Part shown: one piece after another, positions 43,773-55,260 of the stretch
Numbering within the stretch: position 1 is the stretch's first letter
How the letters are laid out: each line of letters starts with the position of its first letter
Assembly: GCA_965644295.1 (NCBI GenBank)
Contig: CBFFRP010000168.1
Coordinates: 58,640-122,639, forward strand
Length of the DNA: 64,000 nucleotides
Direction: 5' to 3'
Source of the DNA: Paraphysomonas bandaiensis
Lineage: Eukaryota > Chrysophyceae
Program-made: the position numbers and the translations under genes
The notes under the pieces: generated by a model
Database searches by the model: none
Told to the model about the DNA's origin: nothing
What the model saw: only the letters and a program-made list of their open reading frames with translations

Positions 43773-45733
43773 TCAGATGTCATAGTCGCTCAAATCATCC
43801 AGTATAGAGTAGAATGTTTCGTCGAAAAGTGTTTCGTAGAAAAGGCTACTCCATCTTCCGGTTTCCGCTGTATTTTCATTTTCGTCAGATGAACATGATT
43901 GGCATCGAATGTTATTTGTCACATTCACCGAATTCATTCCATCGTTTATTTCTTTCCCAGAATTATTATATTTAGAGCGTTTATTATTGGTTTTGTTTTC
44001 TTTAATTCGCAACACGTCATTTTCTTGTGTGCGATTTTCATCAATTAGTAAAAAATCATTCTGCTTGCGCTTGGTATGCCTCACAGGTGTGCGATGCAAT
44101 TCAAATTCAGAGGAGAATGCTTGGTTGAATGAGTTACTCCCAATTTCGGTTTTCATTGTAGATTCTAATTCGTCAGATGAGGATGAGTTACTCCCACTTT
44201 CGGATTCCACTAAAGTTTGGTCTTCGTCAAATGAAGTAGAAGAGTGTAGACGGATAGTGTTAGAGTTGTAGTCGCCCATATCATTCAGTTCAAATCCAAA
44301 AGCAAATGTTAGGTTGGATGAGATATTCCCATTTCTGGTTTCCACTGTAGTTTGGACTTCAGATGAAGCAGAAGAGTATTCAAGGATACTGTCAAAGTCA
44401 TTGCCGCTAAAACCATCCCGTTCAAATCCAAAGGAGAATGTTTGGTGGGATGTGTTACTCCCACTTTCGGTTTCCACTGAAGTTTGGTCTTCGTCAAATG
44501 AAGTAGAAGAGTGTAGACGGATAGTGTTAGAGTTGTAGTCGCCCATATCATTCAGTTCAAATCCAAAAGCAAATGTTAGGTTGGATGAGATATTCCCATT
44601 TCTGGTTTCCACTGTAGTTTGGACTTCAGATGAAGCAGAAGAGTATTCAAGGATACTGTCAAAGTCATTGCCGCTAAAACCATCCCGTTCAAATCCAAAG
44701 GAGAATGTTTGGTGGGATGTGTTACTCCCACTTTCGGTTTCCACTGAAGTTTGGTCTTCGTCAGATGAAGCAGAAGAGTATTCAGGGATACTCTCATAAT
44801 TATCGTCGCTCAAATCATTCAGTACAGATCCAGAGGAGAATGTTTGGTGGCATGTGTTACTCCCACTTGCGGTTGCCACTGTGGATTCTATTTCGTCAGA
44901 TGAACTTGATTGGTGTCGAATGCCATTTTCTTGTGTAAAATTTTCATCATTTTGAGTTCTTGATCTACTGGGCCTGTTCATCACGGTCATGGGAGGCAAT
45001 TCTGTAGGTCCAACGCCAGAGCATTGAGCCACAATACGAACCACAACATTTTTCTGAGGAACTTGTTTATTAGACCCCGTCTTTATTGGCTCCACTCTGA
45101 ATTGCATAGTGCACTTCCCATTTCTAAGAGGTACTTGTTTGTCTGATTTAACCACAGTTCTCTCGGTATCGTTGCATTGAGCACTGCACAGCACGCCTTC
45201 GAGCGACGTATCATTTATCGCATTTCCACTCTTATCTTTGGTACTGACATCGACCGTGATGCAATTTGTCTCGTTTTTTGTATAAAACACGCGCGAAATG
45301 TCTCTGATGTTATCAACATGTAGTTTTGCCCGTATGACGCGATATGTTCTGCATGACTCACAACTCAGGCGGCCATCGATGGTCCTCGCACGTATACGAA
45401 AACTCCTGCCAATAGTCTTTACTGTAACGGGAAACTCAACATAACCTTCAGGGGGAATGGTTGCACTTCGTGTCTCTTCCATCTCCTGTATGTATAGTTA
45501 TATGAGGGAAGATAAGGGTGAGAGAGGTTTGATCCGCACCAGTCTACAGTTCGGATCAGATGCGTCCACAATCTCCACTTCCGTGGGAATACTATCCCTG
45601 AGGAATATACAGTATGAGCATAGTAGCAACAGCAACAGTGTTATATTGATGAGATGCACCTGCTGCGTAGTAAAATGGAGCCTTCCTCTGTGCTTCTGAC
45701 GTGAGACAATTGGACACGAATCGCATCGCCCAT
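43773..45733 (-). CDS. Ser/Asp/Glu-repeat protein, second intact paralog
   Basis: Model complement(join(43773..45485, 45540..45597, 45660..45733)), about 614 residues. All proposed splice sites are conserved with the paralog at 25984-28901. The sandwich-like domain is nearly identical. The repeat region is shorter and has a different unit ('FSFGFERDGFSGNDFDSIL', 'FAFGFELNDMGDYNSN'), duplicated once as a block of about 260 bp. The C-terminal end stops early at 'LDDLSDYDI' because the last 130 bp of the gene are tandemly duplicated (about 43665-43775 and 43783-43895) and the stop lies at the junction. The 300-bp 5' flank is shared with the paralog. Function unknown. Confidence 0.65.
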
Positions 45734-47534
45734 AAACACAAACTCCTCTTCATGTGATTCATAACCAGGTGTTGTTATGTTCAGGCCTGTCGTCATGGTG
45801 GGCATTAATTATGCATCGATGTTGTGTATATTTGTAGCACACTCGAAGCACGAGTAGCACAAGTGAGGACATTTAGAAATTCTTGGAAATTGCCGGTCCG
45901 TATCTTTCAGAGACATCTGAGCTGAAAACTACAAACCATCTAAAAACTACCATTTTCGATCACTGAATTTTCAGAATTCAGTATTTTTATGTTTTTTAGG
46001 CACGATGACCAAGATAACTGGATATTGGTGTGACAGTATTCTTAGAATTGTGAATTCGTAGATTTTCTCATCATTCTTGCTATCGTTTTAGTAGAAAGGC
46101 TGGATTTTGGGGAATATATAGTCAATACATGTAAACGAGGTTGTACATGTATGATGGTATGTATTTCATAATACAGTGGTATGTATTTCTATCTGTTGAT
46201 GATATGGTGCGTATCAGCATCCTTTGTATATTTTTGTTCCAAGATGCCTCTAATATTGAGACAACAAATATATGTATTCCAGCTGTAGTTGTACTGTAGT
46301 AATATAGACAATTTATACTTCAACTTATTCCCGAATCCATTACATTATGAAATTATACGCATCAATGAAGGTCTATGTCATCAGTAAAACATTCATCTCA
46401 GCTCTTCCATAGACTTACTTCGACGGAGTTGTGTATATGGATCATAAACAAGGCGAGTTGTTCCTCCCTATGATCTCAGAGACAACAATACAAGATCTAT
46501 AAAGAGGTACACACAGAAAGGCTCAGAGCGCCCTCATTGCCCCCCTTTATGTGTGTGGTATGACACATAGGATGGTAGAATAAGGTGAATACAGAGCTAG
46601 CTTAAGCCACTAGAGCTACCAGTATGGCTATGTATATGTATATATATATGGGGTAGGGAATGTATATGCATGTATATATATATGTATGTGTTCCATTAAC
46701 ATCAGTCTGTATGTACAGGACGATGAATACGACTGAGGTGTCATATTTATAGATTACAAGTATGATATTTCAGCTGTGGATATACTGTGGAGAGGAATTT
46801 ATCGAAGAAGTCATCCACAGAACACACGCAATGTATGTTTCATTGAATTGTATGATGAGTACTCACAGATATCCCGTATCATGAATTCCGACAAGAGTTG
46901 CGTATTAGTTGTGGCATGATGTATGTATTATAATATAGTAACGTATGATACTATGTATTACATACTATACCCTTTATATGTAATAATATATGTGGTATAA
47001 TATATTGCTGGCAAGAAGACACTGGGTGATATGTAATTGATGTAGGATGGCGAAACATTCCAGCCTCTTTCTTGGCAACAAGCTTCGGATATGCTGGGAG
47101 TGGAAGTGTAGTTCGCCTGTTTAGCTGTGTGCGGTGGGAAATCTCTATTACCCCATGTGTTATTAGTTACGTGTTAATATATTGGTTATGTATGATGTGT
47201 GCTTAGCTCCATATAGTAATAATGTACTTTGAACTGCCGAACTATATCATTACTTTTACGTTTTAACTGTCTTTTAGAAAGCAATAAAGGTGACGCACTG
47301 TCATCTAAACTGTTGCATACACTTTCATATGAACCGTGGTATAAAATGTCATCTGAATGATTGTTGCATGCACTCCTTATGAACTCTCATACGACATGCT
47401 GATGAACTGTTGCGTGCACTGTCATCTAAACTGTTGCATAAACCGTCATATAAACTGTCAATAGACTGTAATAGGAACTGCCTCTATTTTACCAGATATT
47501 GCTTACTAAGTTGTAGAAATAATTTCTTCATCCA

Positions 47535-48045
47535 TAATGTAGTCACCTCCGTTACCGAAGTATCATTTGAAATCTCTCCAGTAAGAGGGAGGTACAATGA
47601 AGAGACTACTGGTGGATCTCCATGTATGTCTCATATCCATGATTCAGAGAATAAGTTTATCTTGCCGTTGTAATACCTTACTGTCATCGTGCATAGACTC
47701 TTTGAGACTACCTCCTGAGCGTTTGCGATCGCTGTTTCTGTCTTCTTATCAGTTCTCAGTTATATATCATAATGATATAATGATATGATATGGTTCCACT
47801 CTTCTATGATACTGTAGACCATACCACTATACGTACTATATACTATACAGCAGGGCCTGGTAACCGTTAATGGTAATGGCATTAATGGCCTTTAACGGCC
47901 ATTAAACCATTATAATTGCCGGGAACTGGACTTTCATTAATGGGCCATTAATGGTTACCAGGGCCTGCTATACAGAGTACAGAGTACAGAGTATCCCACT
48001 ACCATACATAATCCACGAGACAATACATATTTCCTAAAATCCTGA
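47535..48045. repeat. Duplicated block, copy 2 (partner at 23960-24330)
   Basis: Follows the partner with point differences and small indels, and includes the 117-bp MITE absent from the partner. It ends in 'TTTCCTAAAATCCTGAC', where the partner continues into the fold-back repeat. Confidence 0.75.
47851..47967. mobile_element. hAT-type MITE, 117 bp
   Basis: Terminal inverted repeats CAGGGCCTGGTAACC...GGTTACCAGGCCCTG-type (left 47851-47865; right end 'GGTTACCAGGGCCTG' at 47953-47967), an inner palindrome of TTAATGG/CCATTAA runs, and a perfect 8-bp target duplication CTATACAG (47843-47850 and 47968-47975). CAGGG-type ends with 8-bp duplications are diagnostic of the hAT superfamily. No coding capacity. 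Confidence 0.9.
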
Positions 48046-48504
48046 CTTTTACAGCAGATAAATTTATTTGCTTGCTACAATATAATATTTATTATATTGT
48101 TACCTGGCCCCGTATAGTGTACATATAACAAATCATACTACTAATATAGTTCACAAACTTCCGGAATAAGTTTCTCACAATTTAACCTTGGGATAATGAG
48201 GCTACATGAATGAATAATGTTTTCTGAGAAATACAATACAAAACTTGTTGTTCTTATATTATTATTCACTATTACAGATAATTATGATATCAGTATATAT
48301 ATTTCCAGTCAAAAATGACATATGTACTTAATCTATTATGAACACCAAATGCACATTACTTGGGTATCAACGCGTATATTTATCTGAAAATTCCAAGTGA
48401 ACCCAAAATCAAGCAGCAGGTCAGCTGCAATGGTGCTAGTTTTCTACTTTCGTATCACAATCATTGGATGACAACAGTGTGTGTTGATTGTGAAATAACG
48501 GTCT

Positions 48505-49803
48505 TCATATTGAGTTCCGGCGCTCGCCATACGGATCTTCGTCTTCCGCTATATCTGTAGAGTGTACAAAGAGACGAGATTTGCGACTGCGCATCTGACG
48601 CGGCGCCTTCACTGCATTAGAATCCGTTTCAAGATCATCGTCATTTCCACCGACGGAAGCGTCAGGGTACATAACCGAGAAAAAGAATTTGTACCAGTCG
48701 ACTGTACGAGAGATTCCCTCCTCAAAAGTCACCTATACGGAAATGATAAGAACAGATACTCAATTAAGCACACAGTGGGTATATGTTTCCATTTAAGAAT
48801 GTGGGAATTCACACGACACCTACCATGGGGTCGTAGCCCAGAAGCTCTCGGGCCTTAGTAATGTCCGCGCAAGTTCGGTCCACATCCCCTGGCTGGTGAG
48901 GAAGATATTCAATAATGGCCTTTTTGCCTACAGCCTTCTCGACAATGCTGATAAAGTTCGAAAGGAGGAAAGGGCGACCATTTCCTAGATTAATTATTTC
49001 GTATCCAAGAGGACGATCGATGGCACGAACAACACCATCGACAATGTCAGCAATATATGTATAATCTCTAGATGTAGAGCCATCACCATATTGCTGAATA
49101 GGAATTCCTCGGGTGATACGGTCAATGAACTTGAAAGGGGCCATATCAGGACGCCCCCGTGGTCCATACACAGTAAAGAATCGTAATCCAGTGCAGCTGA
49201 TTCCGTACAAGTGATGAAAAGTATACGCCAACAACTCGCAAGCTGTTTTCGAAGCAGCATATGGAGACACTGGTTGAGCAACACGATCATTTTCATTGAG
49301 CATTTCCTTGTCACTTCCACCATATACCGACGAAGAAGAAGCAAAAACGAAATTTTTAATGCCATACACACGTCCAAGATCAAGGAGGCGAGTCGTACCC
49401 TCAATATTAGTACGAACATATATATAAGGATCTTGAATTGAAGGTCGAACACCAGCTCTTGCAGCTAAATGACAGATATGTGTTGGTCTCTCTATATATA
49501 CAATAGTATACATATAAGTATTATATCACACTAATATATGTACATATGCATACCTTTCTCAAATATTTGTGTCATTAAATCCTCTTCAATAATACAATTT
49601 TTATATACAGCTAAACAATTTTCATTGTATGAGCTTTTTATTATTGATATATTATAATTTTTTACACGTGTATCATAATAATCATTCATATCATCTACTA
49701 TGATAACATAGTCGCCACGACGTAATAAGGCTTCAGCTACATGACTTCCTATAAATCCTGCCCCACCAGTTATTAGAACACGTTTTCTATCAGATGGATC
49801 CAT
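48505..49803 (-). CDS. GAE: UDP-glucuronate 4-epimerase (extended SDR family)
   Basis: Model complement(join(48505..48732, 48824..49491, 49554..49803)), 381 residues; introns 91 and 62 nt, frame kept. The enzyme converts UDP-glucuronate to UDP-galacturonate for acidic polysaccharide synthesis. Features: NAD-binding Rossmann loop 'GGAGFIGSH' (Gly13-x-x-Gly16-x-x-Gly19), 'VDDMNDYYD' that selects NAD over NADP, 'ASSSSVYG' (about 134-141), and the catalytic pair Tyr161/Lys165 in 'YAASK'. 'RFFTVYGPRGRPDMAP' and 'DGSTSRDYTYIADIVDGV' are hallmarks of the GAE/CapI group. The last exon adds a basic, disordered tail of about 50 residues. Plant GAEs carry an N-terminal Golgi anchor; none is present here, so the protein looks cytosolic. 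dTDP-glucose 4,6-dehydratase is less likely because the RGRPDMAP motif is specific. Confidence 0.9.
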
Positions 49804-50056
49804 GGTATTTAAGGAGGGTTATGTAGAAACTTGTCCACGACCAGTGAAAGTATCTGTAGAGGTGAGAGAACGAGATTGATGGGCGGTGTGTATGTATATA
49901 TAGAGGTATGTATGAGGGATTACTGAGAATAGAGCAACACACACACTCCACTCAAACATATCCAATAAGATAAGAGTAGATGTTGTTGATTGGATATAGC
50001 GATGTTCATAGTAATACGTACACTTGTATATGAAGAAATTTCTATGATAGTGCTGG
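49804..50056. promoter_or_regulatory. 5' flank of the epimerase gene
   Basis: Short AT-rich flank with TATATATA at about 49893-49900 on the upstream side of the minus-strand ATG (49803). It ends at the TATG microsatellite. Confidence 0.35.
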
Positions 50057-50162
50057 TATGTATGTATGTATGTATGTATGTATGTATGTATGTATGTATG
50101 TATGTATGTATGTATGTATGTATGTATGTATGTATGTATGTATGTATGTATGTATGTATGTA
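50057..50162. repeat. (TATG)n microsatellite, left part
   Basis: 106 bp of TATG units interrupted at 50162 by the Copia element; the array resumes at 55261. Confidence 0.95.
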
Positions 50163-50518
50163 CGTAGAGCTAAATGATGATTCGGTATAGAAGTCTTCGA
50201 GTGATGGAAATGAAAGTCAACGTGCACATTCGTTTTTGTCACAGTGATTATGTTTTCAGTTATTGTACATGTGTGACTCTGTAGGATACGAGTGAGAGTG
50301 TACAGTAGAACATGATCAGCTGTAGTATTATTGTGTTGTAGGGAGACACCATAATTTTCTATCACTAACGATTTCTGTAGTATTTGCAAAGAGACTTGTC
50401 TTTTGCCTACCTGTAGTGTAGTTTGAACGGAGGACAACGGGCGAACTGGATCCGTGAGTGTTTGATTGATCTGTAGTATCAGTGTTGTATTTTCGATCCA
50501 AGTACGTATTTCTCTACG
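50163..50518 (+). repeat. 5' LTR of the Copia-type element
   Basis: 356 bp; same sequence as 54905-55260 by eye. Confidence 0.95.
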
Positions 50519-50530
50519 TGATAGAAAATT

Positions 50531-53500
50531 ATGAAGAAGTCGAGCAACGAGAAGCTCAAGAAGTTTAGGAACAAGGCGTTGGACCAGCGGTCCAGGGGCC
50601 AAGGGGCAGAGGCATTGACCCCAACGGTGCCGATTCTGAAGTATGGGACGAACACCAACCTGGCGGTATTTAAGCAGAAGCTCACAGTGGCCGCCATGAT
50701 GCTATTTGGTGACCTAGCGAGGCTCGTGGAGACCGATGAGTATTATGAACCACCCAAGATAAAGATTGAGGACTACGATCTCGATAATGACCCCCACGGT
50801 CTGAACCTGGAAGAACTTAAGGATGCGAGAAAGACACGCCAAAGGAAGATTGACCAAATGCGTGACAATCGATCAGCTTTCTATGCGTTCATGTATGACA
50901 GACTGAGCAACGAGTCCGTGGACGCGATTAAGCAATTGGAGGAATACGAAGAAATTAACTCCTCCAAGGACCCTCTACTGTTGTGGCTTGCTATCAAGCA
51001 GACTCACAAAACAGCGACGAACTCCAATGTAGGGACCATCATGCGTGCAGAAACGAGAAAGAAGTACCAAGATGTGCGTCAGGGTCCATTTGAGAGTATC
51101 GTGGCCTATAAGGAGCGTTTCGATTTTCTTTTGGAAGCGTACAATGATATGGAGAATCCGAAGATGGAAGAAGAAGATATAGCTATGGACTTCTTCAGGG
51201 GTCTGGACGACACCAGATATGAGGAGTTTAAGACCAGTTTTATGAATGACTTAATGATGGGGACACAGAAGCCACCCAAGCACGTGAACGAGATCTACAC
51301 TAAAGCTTCGAAGTATATCACCCCGAAGAGAGGAGCGAAACCTAACGGTGGTGTTGCGTTTGTGAGCAGGAAGGACACCTCGACTAAACAACAGCGTCGC
51401 ACAGGTGATGCTGATGACAAGACGAAGTCGAATGGGACCGACGAGTCGAAAGGAAGCGTGCGAAAGCATAGAGGCCCTATTGTATGTTGGGGTTGTGGAA
51501 AGACTGGACACAAGCTAAACCAGTGTCAAGAGAACGTCGAACCAGAGGAGAAACAATGCTCAGTGACTATGCAGAATGCTTTCACATCGGGAGGAGAGCG
51601 TTTCGAATGGTACGAAGTTCTACTAGACAATCAGGCGGATGTGTCCGTTGTGCACCCGTGGCTACTGACAGATGTAAGACCTGCCGATCGTAAGTGTAAA
51701 GTAGCTGGCTTGTCTGGTCACGCAGTAGAACTGCCCAATGTGGGAGAGCTGCCACAATTTTTCACATGTAAAACTGCCGACAACCTACGAGTCAGTGTGC
51801 TATGCCAAGCTGATGTCGAAGACCTGTACCCTATTGTGTACGAGCCAGGAGTGTCATACACGGTGTGTCTACCTAATAGAGAGCTAGTGTTCTACAGACG
51901 GAACAAAATGTATATAGCCGATATGAGGGATTGGGTAACACAAGGCAGGGTAAATATTACGACAACAAGAATGAAAGAACAAGAATACACTAAAAGCGAA
52001 GTGGTGAGAGCTCGGAGGGCGCTGGAACTTGTACGGAACGCGGGTTTCGACTCAGAGCAGGGAGCCATGAACTTTGTGAGCGACGGAAATGTAACAGACG
52101 TGCCGTTGACGGCGCAAGACGTGAGGCGAGCTTTCGACATATACGGGAAGCCTTATGAAGCGGTTAGGGGGAAGACCACTAAACGTAAGAGCGGTAGGCA
52201 GTACGTGGACGTGGGAATCAAAGCAGATCAGCCCAAGCCGCAACGTTTGTATACCGATATATTCAGTGTGAGAAAACAACCGTTCCTGATAACACTGTCC
52301 GAGCCACTGGGGTTGACTCTTGTATCTCCGGTAGCTAGTGAGAAGACTGATGATCTAGGTCTAGCTTTTCAGGAGCAAGTATCTCTACTAAGAAGTCATG
52401 GTTTCGCACCAACTGTAGCCTATCTGGATCCGCAGCCTGGTTTCCAACCCCTCAGAGGACAGATTACAGGGGTGGAAGTAGATGTGTGTGGAGCAGGGGA
52501 TCACATGGACAAGGTAGATCACAAGATCCGGAGACTGAAAGAGACTATTAGATCTGTGCAGGCAGGATTACCCTGGTCACTGCCTGATAACATGGTCAGA
52601 GATCTGGTGAAGTACTCAAACAGTCGCCTAAATATCAGAAGGCCGTCTACAGGCACATCCATAGTAGCGCCACGAGTAGCGTTCACAGGGAGGAAGCCTA
52701 ACTACCGAAAGGAACTAGAGCTAGCATTTGGTGACTACGTGGAGTGCTACAACCCAAAGGTGCGAAGCAACGATGCCGAGCAAAGTCGCACTGAGCCGTG
52801 TATTGCATTGTACCCTACTGGAAATGCCAACGGTAGCTGGCTTTTCATGAATGTGAAGACACACAAGCGAGTGAGAAGGACACACTGGGTGAAAATGAAG
52901 ACAACGCAGCTCATAATTGATGCGATAAATCAGATGGCGAAGATGGGTGATACGACTAGGAAGAGTCAGATTCCGAACCCACTCCTACAGTCGATAGAAG
53001 CAGAAGAGCAGCAGAAAGGCGAAGACATGAAGGAGAGTACGCCAGAGGACGTTAAACAGACTCCAGTTGCGGAAACAATAGTGGAAGATGTATCTACTAC
53101 TGTGGTTGATGTAGAGCATAGCGGAAACCCATTAGGTGATGACGGTGATAATGAAGGTGAAGTGCCAGAACTTGTCGATGAGGAGCTGGATGACGATGTC
53201 CCAACTATAAAGTCCGGCAGCAGCATTACAAGCAGTGACGAGACAGGCGTTGAGAACGACAGGTCGCCGGATGCGAAGTCGAAACCAGTAGAGTACAGGG
53301 CCTTTCACACGAGTGCGATGAAGGGATTGCGTGAGTATGGTCCATCGGCATATAACGCTATCATATCGGAGCTGAAACAACTTTTGCATGACAAGAAGGC
53401 TATGCGTCCAGTACACCGCAAAGACTTATCGGCAACCCAGTTGAAGAGAGCTATTCGATCTCTGATGTTTCTCAAGACTAAGTATGATGGCTTAGGGCGC

Positions 53501-54919
53501 TTCGAAAAGATAAAAGCAAGACTGGTAGCTAATGGCGCACAACAAGATAGGAAGGTGTACGTAGACACATCGTCACCGACAGCAGCGATGCAGTCGATTA
53601 TGATGTGCCTGGCGATAGCTGCTAAAGAGGGACGTCACATAGGTATCATGGATATAGGAGGCGCTTACCTGAACGCCGAGATGTCTGGCGAAGAAGTCAT
53701 AATGGAACTAGAGCCAATGTTAACAACGATATTGAAGAAAGTGGCTCCTGAAGTATCACCGTATGTTGATGAGACTGGTAAACTACTAGTGCGGCTGGAC
53801 AAGGCGCTATACGGTTGCATCCAGAGTGCGAAACTCTGGTACGACACGCTTACAGGATATTTGAGAAGTTTGGGATTCGAGCACAACGCGGTCGACCCAT
53901 GTGTAATGAACAAAGTAGCTGGCGGGCGAAAGTGTACAGTGGTGATATTCGTGGATGACATACTGGTCATGTCAAGCCATAAGGGCGACTACCTAGAGTT
54001 GCTTAAGAAACTGAAAGAGAAGTTTGGGGATGTAAAGCACGACGATGGGAAAGATCTGTCATATCTCGGAATGCACATTAGAGCAGAGGGAGATAAGGTG
54101 ACAGTGTCCATGAGATCGTACATCGAGAATTTTCTACGAGAACACGGAGTGACAGGAACTGCTACATCACCTGCTACAGCTACTCTATTTAAGAACACCA
54201 TGGACAAACCCACTAGTAAGAGTGATAGAAGGAAGTTTCACAAGATGGTGGCTCAGTTGCTGTACCTGGCCAAAAGGGTTAGACCAGACATACTGCTTGC
54301 AGTCGCTTACCTTAGCACGAGAGTCAAGAATCCGACGCATGCTGACATGGAGAAGCTTGGCAGGGTGACCCGCTACCTGAACGCGACTAAGGGACAGGAC
54401 TTGTTGCTGTGCATTGGAAAGAATCTTACCGTTACTGGATACGTCGATGCGGCATTTGGGACTCATGAAGATGGAAAGGGTCATTCGGGTCTGGTCGTAA
54501 AGGTGGGGGATGCAACAGTACTCTGCAAATCGTCGAAACAGCGCATTGTGACACGTGACTCGACGGAATCAGAGTTGGTAGGTCTATCAGATATGTTAAT
54601 GATGATTGTGCAATGTGCAGAATTCATAAAGGAACAAGGATACAGTATTGACGCACCTCGAGTGTTGCAAGACAATACCTCGACTCTATCTCTTGTAACG
54701 AAAGGCGGAGGCAAATATCGTACAAAATACCTGCGTGTGAGGCGTGAATTCATCAAGGAAAGGGCAGATGAAGGAAGCATTCAATTGGAGTACTTACCCA
54801 CAAAGATGATGCTGGCTGATGCGTTGACGAAGCCCCTCCAAGGTACTCTGTACAAGTTTATGACATGTGGTATCGTGGGAAACAATACACATGCCACAGG
54901 GGTGCGTAGAGCTAAATGA
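50531..54919 (+). CDS. Copia-type Gag-Pol polyprotein
   Basis: 1462 residues, one frame. Gag covers about 1-345, ending in a zinc knuckle 'CWGCGKTGHKLNQC' from residue 319 (C-x2-C-x4-H-x4-C). A protease-like region lies at about 350-460, with 'LLDNQADVS' where retroviral-type proteases have Asp-Thr/Ser-Gly. The integrase-like region, about 550-790, has Asp in 'YTDIFS' and 'AYLDPQPG', but the third position reads 'HMDKVDHKIR', where related elements have Glu. An acidic linker (about 830-920) follows. Reverse transcriptase, about 950-1200, has 'LVANGAQQD', 'GGAYLNAEM', 'LDKALYGCIQSAKLWY' and catalytic 'FVDDIL' (1140-1145). RNase H is about 1295-1440 ('GYVDAAFG', 'TRDSTESEL'). Domain order (integrase before reverse transcriptase) is Copia-like. 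The stop lies 15 bp inside the 3' LTR. No disabling mutation seen. Confidence 0.92.
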   Translation: MKKSSNEKLKKFRNKALDQRSRGQGAEALTPTVPILKYGTNTNLAVFKQKLTVAAMMLFGDLARLVETDEYYEPPKIKIEDYDLDNDPHGLNLEELKDARKTRQRKIDQMRDNRSAFYAFMYDRLSNESVDAIKQLEEYEEINSSKDPLLLWLAIKQTHKTATNSNVGTIMRAETRKKYQDVRQGPFESIVAYKERFDFLLEAYNDMENPKMEEEDIAMDFFRGLDDTRYEEFKTSFMNDLMMGTQKPPKHVNEIYTKASKYITPKRGAKPNGGVAFVSRKDTSTKQQRRTGDADDKTKSNGTDESKGSVRKHRGPIVCWGCGKTGHKLNQCQENVEPEEKQCSVTMQNAFTSGGERFEWYEVLLDNQADVSVVHPWLLTDVRPADRKCKVAGLSGHAVELPNVGELPQFFTCKTADNLRVSVLCQADVEDLYPIVYEPGVSYTVCLPNRELVFYRRNKMYIADMRDWVTQGRVNITTTRMKEQEYTKSEVVRARRALELVRNAGFDSEQGAMNFVSDGNVTDVPLTAQDVRRAFDIYGKPYEAVRGKTTKRKSGRQYVDVGIKADQPKPQRLYTDIFSVRKQPFLITLSEPLGLTLVSPVASEKTDDLGLAFQEQVSLLRSHGFAPTVAYLDPQPGFQPLRGQITGVEVDVCGAGDHMDKVDHKIRRLKETIRSVQAGLPWSLPDNMVRDLVKYSNSRLNIRRPSTGTSIVAPRVAFTGRKPNYRKELELAFGDYVECYNPKVRSNDAEQSRTEPCIALYPTGNANGSWLFMNVKTHKRVRRTHWVKMKTTQLIIDAINQMAKMGDTTRKSQIPNPLLQSIEAEEQQKGEDMKESTPEDVKQTPVAETIVEDVSTTVVDVEHSGNPLGDDGDNEGEVPELVDEELDDDVPTIKSGSSITSSDETGVENDRSPDAKSKPVEYRAFHTSAMKGLREYGPSAYNAIISELKQLLHDKKAMRPVHRKDLSATQLKRAIRSLMFLKTKYDGLGRFEKIKARLVANGAQQDRKVYVDTSSPTAAMQSIMMCLAIAAKEGRHIGIMDIGGAYLNAEMSGEEVIMELEPMLTTILKKVAPEVSPYVDETGKLLVRLDKALYGCIQSAKLWYDTLTGYLRSLGFEHNAVDPCVMNKVAGGRKCTVVIFVDDILVMSSHKGDYLELLKKLKEKFGDVKHDDGKDLSYLGMHIRAEGDKVTVSMRSYIENFLREHGVTGTATSPATATLFKNTMDKPTSKSDRRKFHKMVAQLLYLAKRVRPDILLAVAYLSTRVKNPTHADMEKLGRVTRYLNATKGQDLLLCIGKNLTVTGYVDAAFGTHEDGKGHSGLVVKVGDATVLCKSSKQRIVTRDSTESELVGLSDMLMMIVQCAEFIKEQGYSIDAPRVLQDNTSTLSLVTKGGGKYRTKYLRVRREFIKERADEGSIQLEYLPTKMMLADALTKPLQGTLYKFMTCGIVGNNTHATGVRRAK

Positions 54920-55260
54920 TGATTCGGTATAGAAGTCTTCGAGTGATGGAAATGAAAGTCAACGTGCACATTCGTTTTTGTCACAGTGATTATGTTTTCA
55001 GTTATTGTACATGTGTGACTCTGTAGGATACGAGTGAGAGTGTACAGTAGAACATGATCAGCTGTAGTATTATTGTGTTGTAGGGAGACACCATAATTTT
55101 CTATCACTAACGATTTCTGTAGTATTTGCAAAGAGACTTGTCTTTTGCCTACCTGTAGTGTAGTTTGAACGGAGGACAACGGGCGAACTGGATCCGTGAG
55201 TGTTTGATTGATCTGTAGTATCAGTGTTGTATTTTCGATCCAAGTACGTATTTCTCTACG
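54905..55260 (+). repeat. 3' LTR of the Copia-type element
   Basis: 356 bp; its first bases encode the last codons of the polyprotein. Confidence 0.95.

Larger units (their letters stand above)
45734..48504. other. Intergenic with duplicated block and MITE
   Basis: Contains a copy of the 'TTTCAGAGACATCTGAGC' repeat (45900-46080), unique AT-rich sequence with TATATA runs (46650-47000), and the duplicated block 47535-48045 with the hAT-type MITE. Around 47300-47450 a short 'ACTGTTGCATxxACTGTCAT' motif recurs several times. No gene recognised; ORFs of 63-87 codons are featureless. Confidence 0.5.
50163..55260 (+). mobile_element. Complete Copia-type LTR retrotransposon
   Basis: 5098 bp with 356-bp LTRs (50163-50518 and 54905-55260) that appear identical. 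Each LTR begins CGTAGAG and ends CTCTACG, a 7-bp inverted repeat rather than the usual TG...CA. It is inserted in a TATG array, with ATGTA on both sides as the likely target duplication, although the repetitive target makes this ambiguous. Only 12 bp separate the 5' LTR from the ORF and there is no recognisable tRNA primer-binding site; 'CACAGGGG' before the 3' LTR may be a short purine tract. The single long ORF is intact. Confidence 0.93.
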
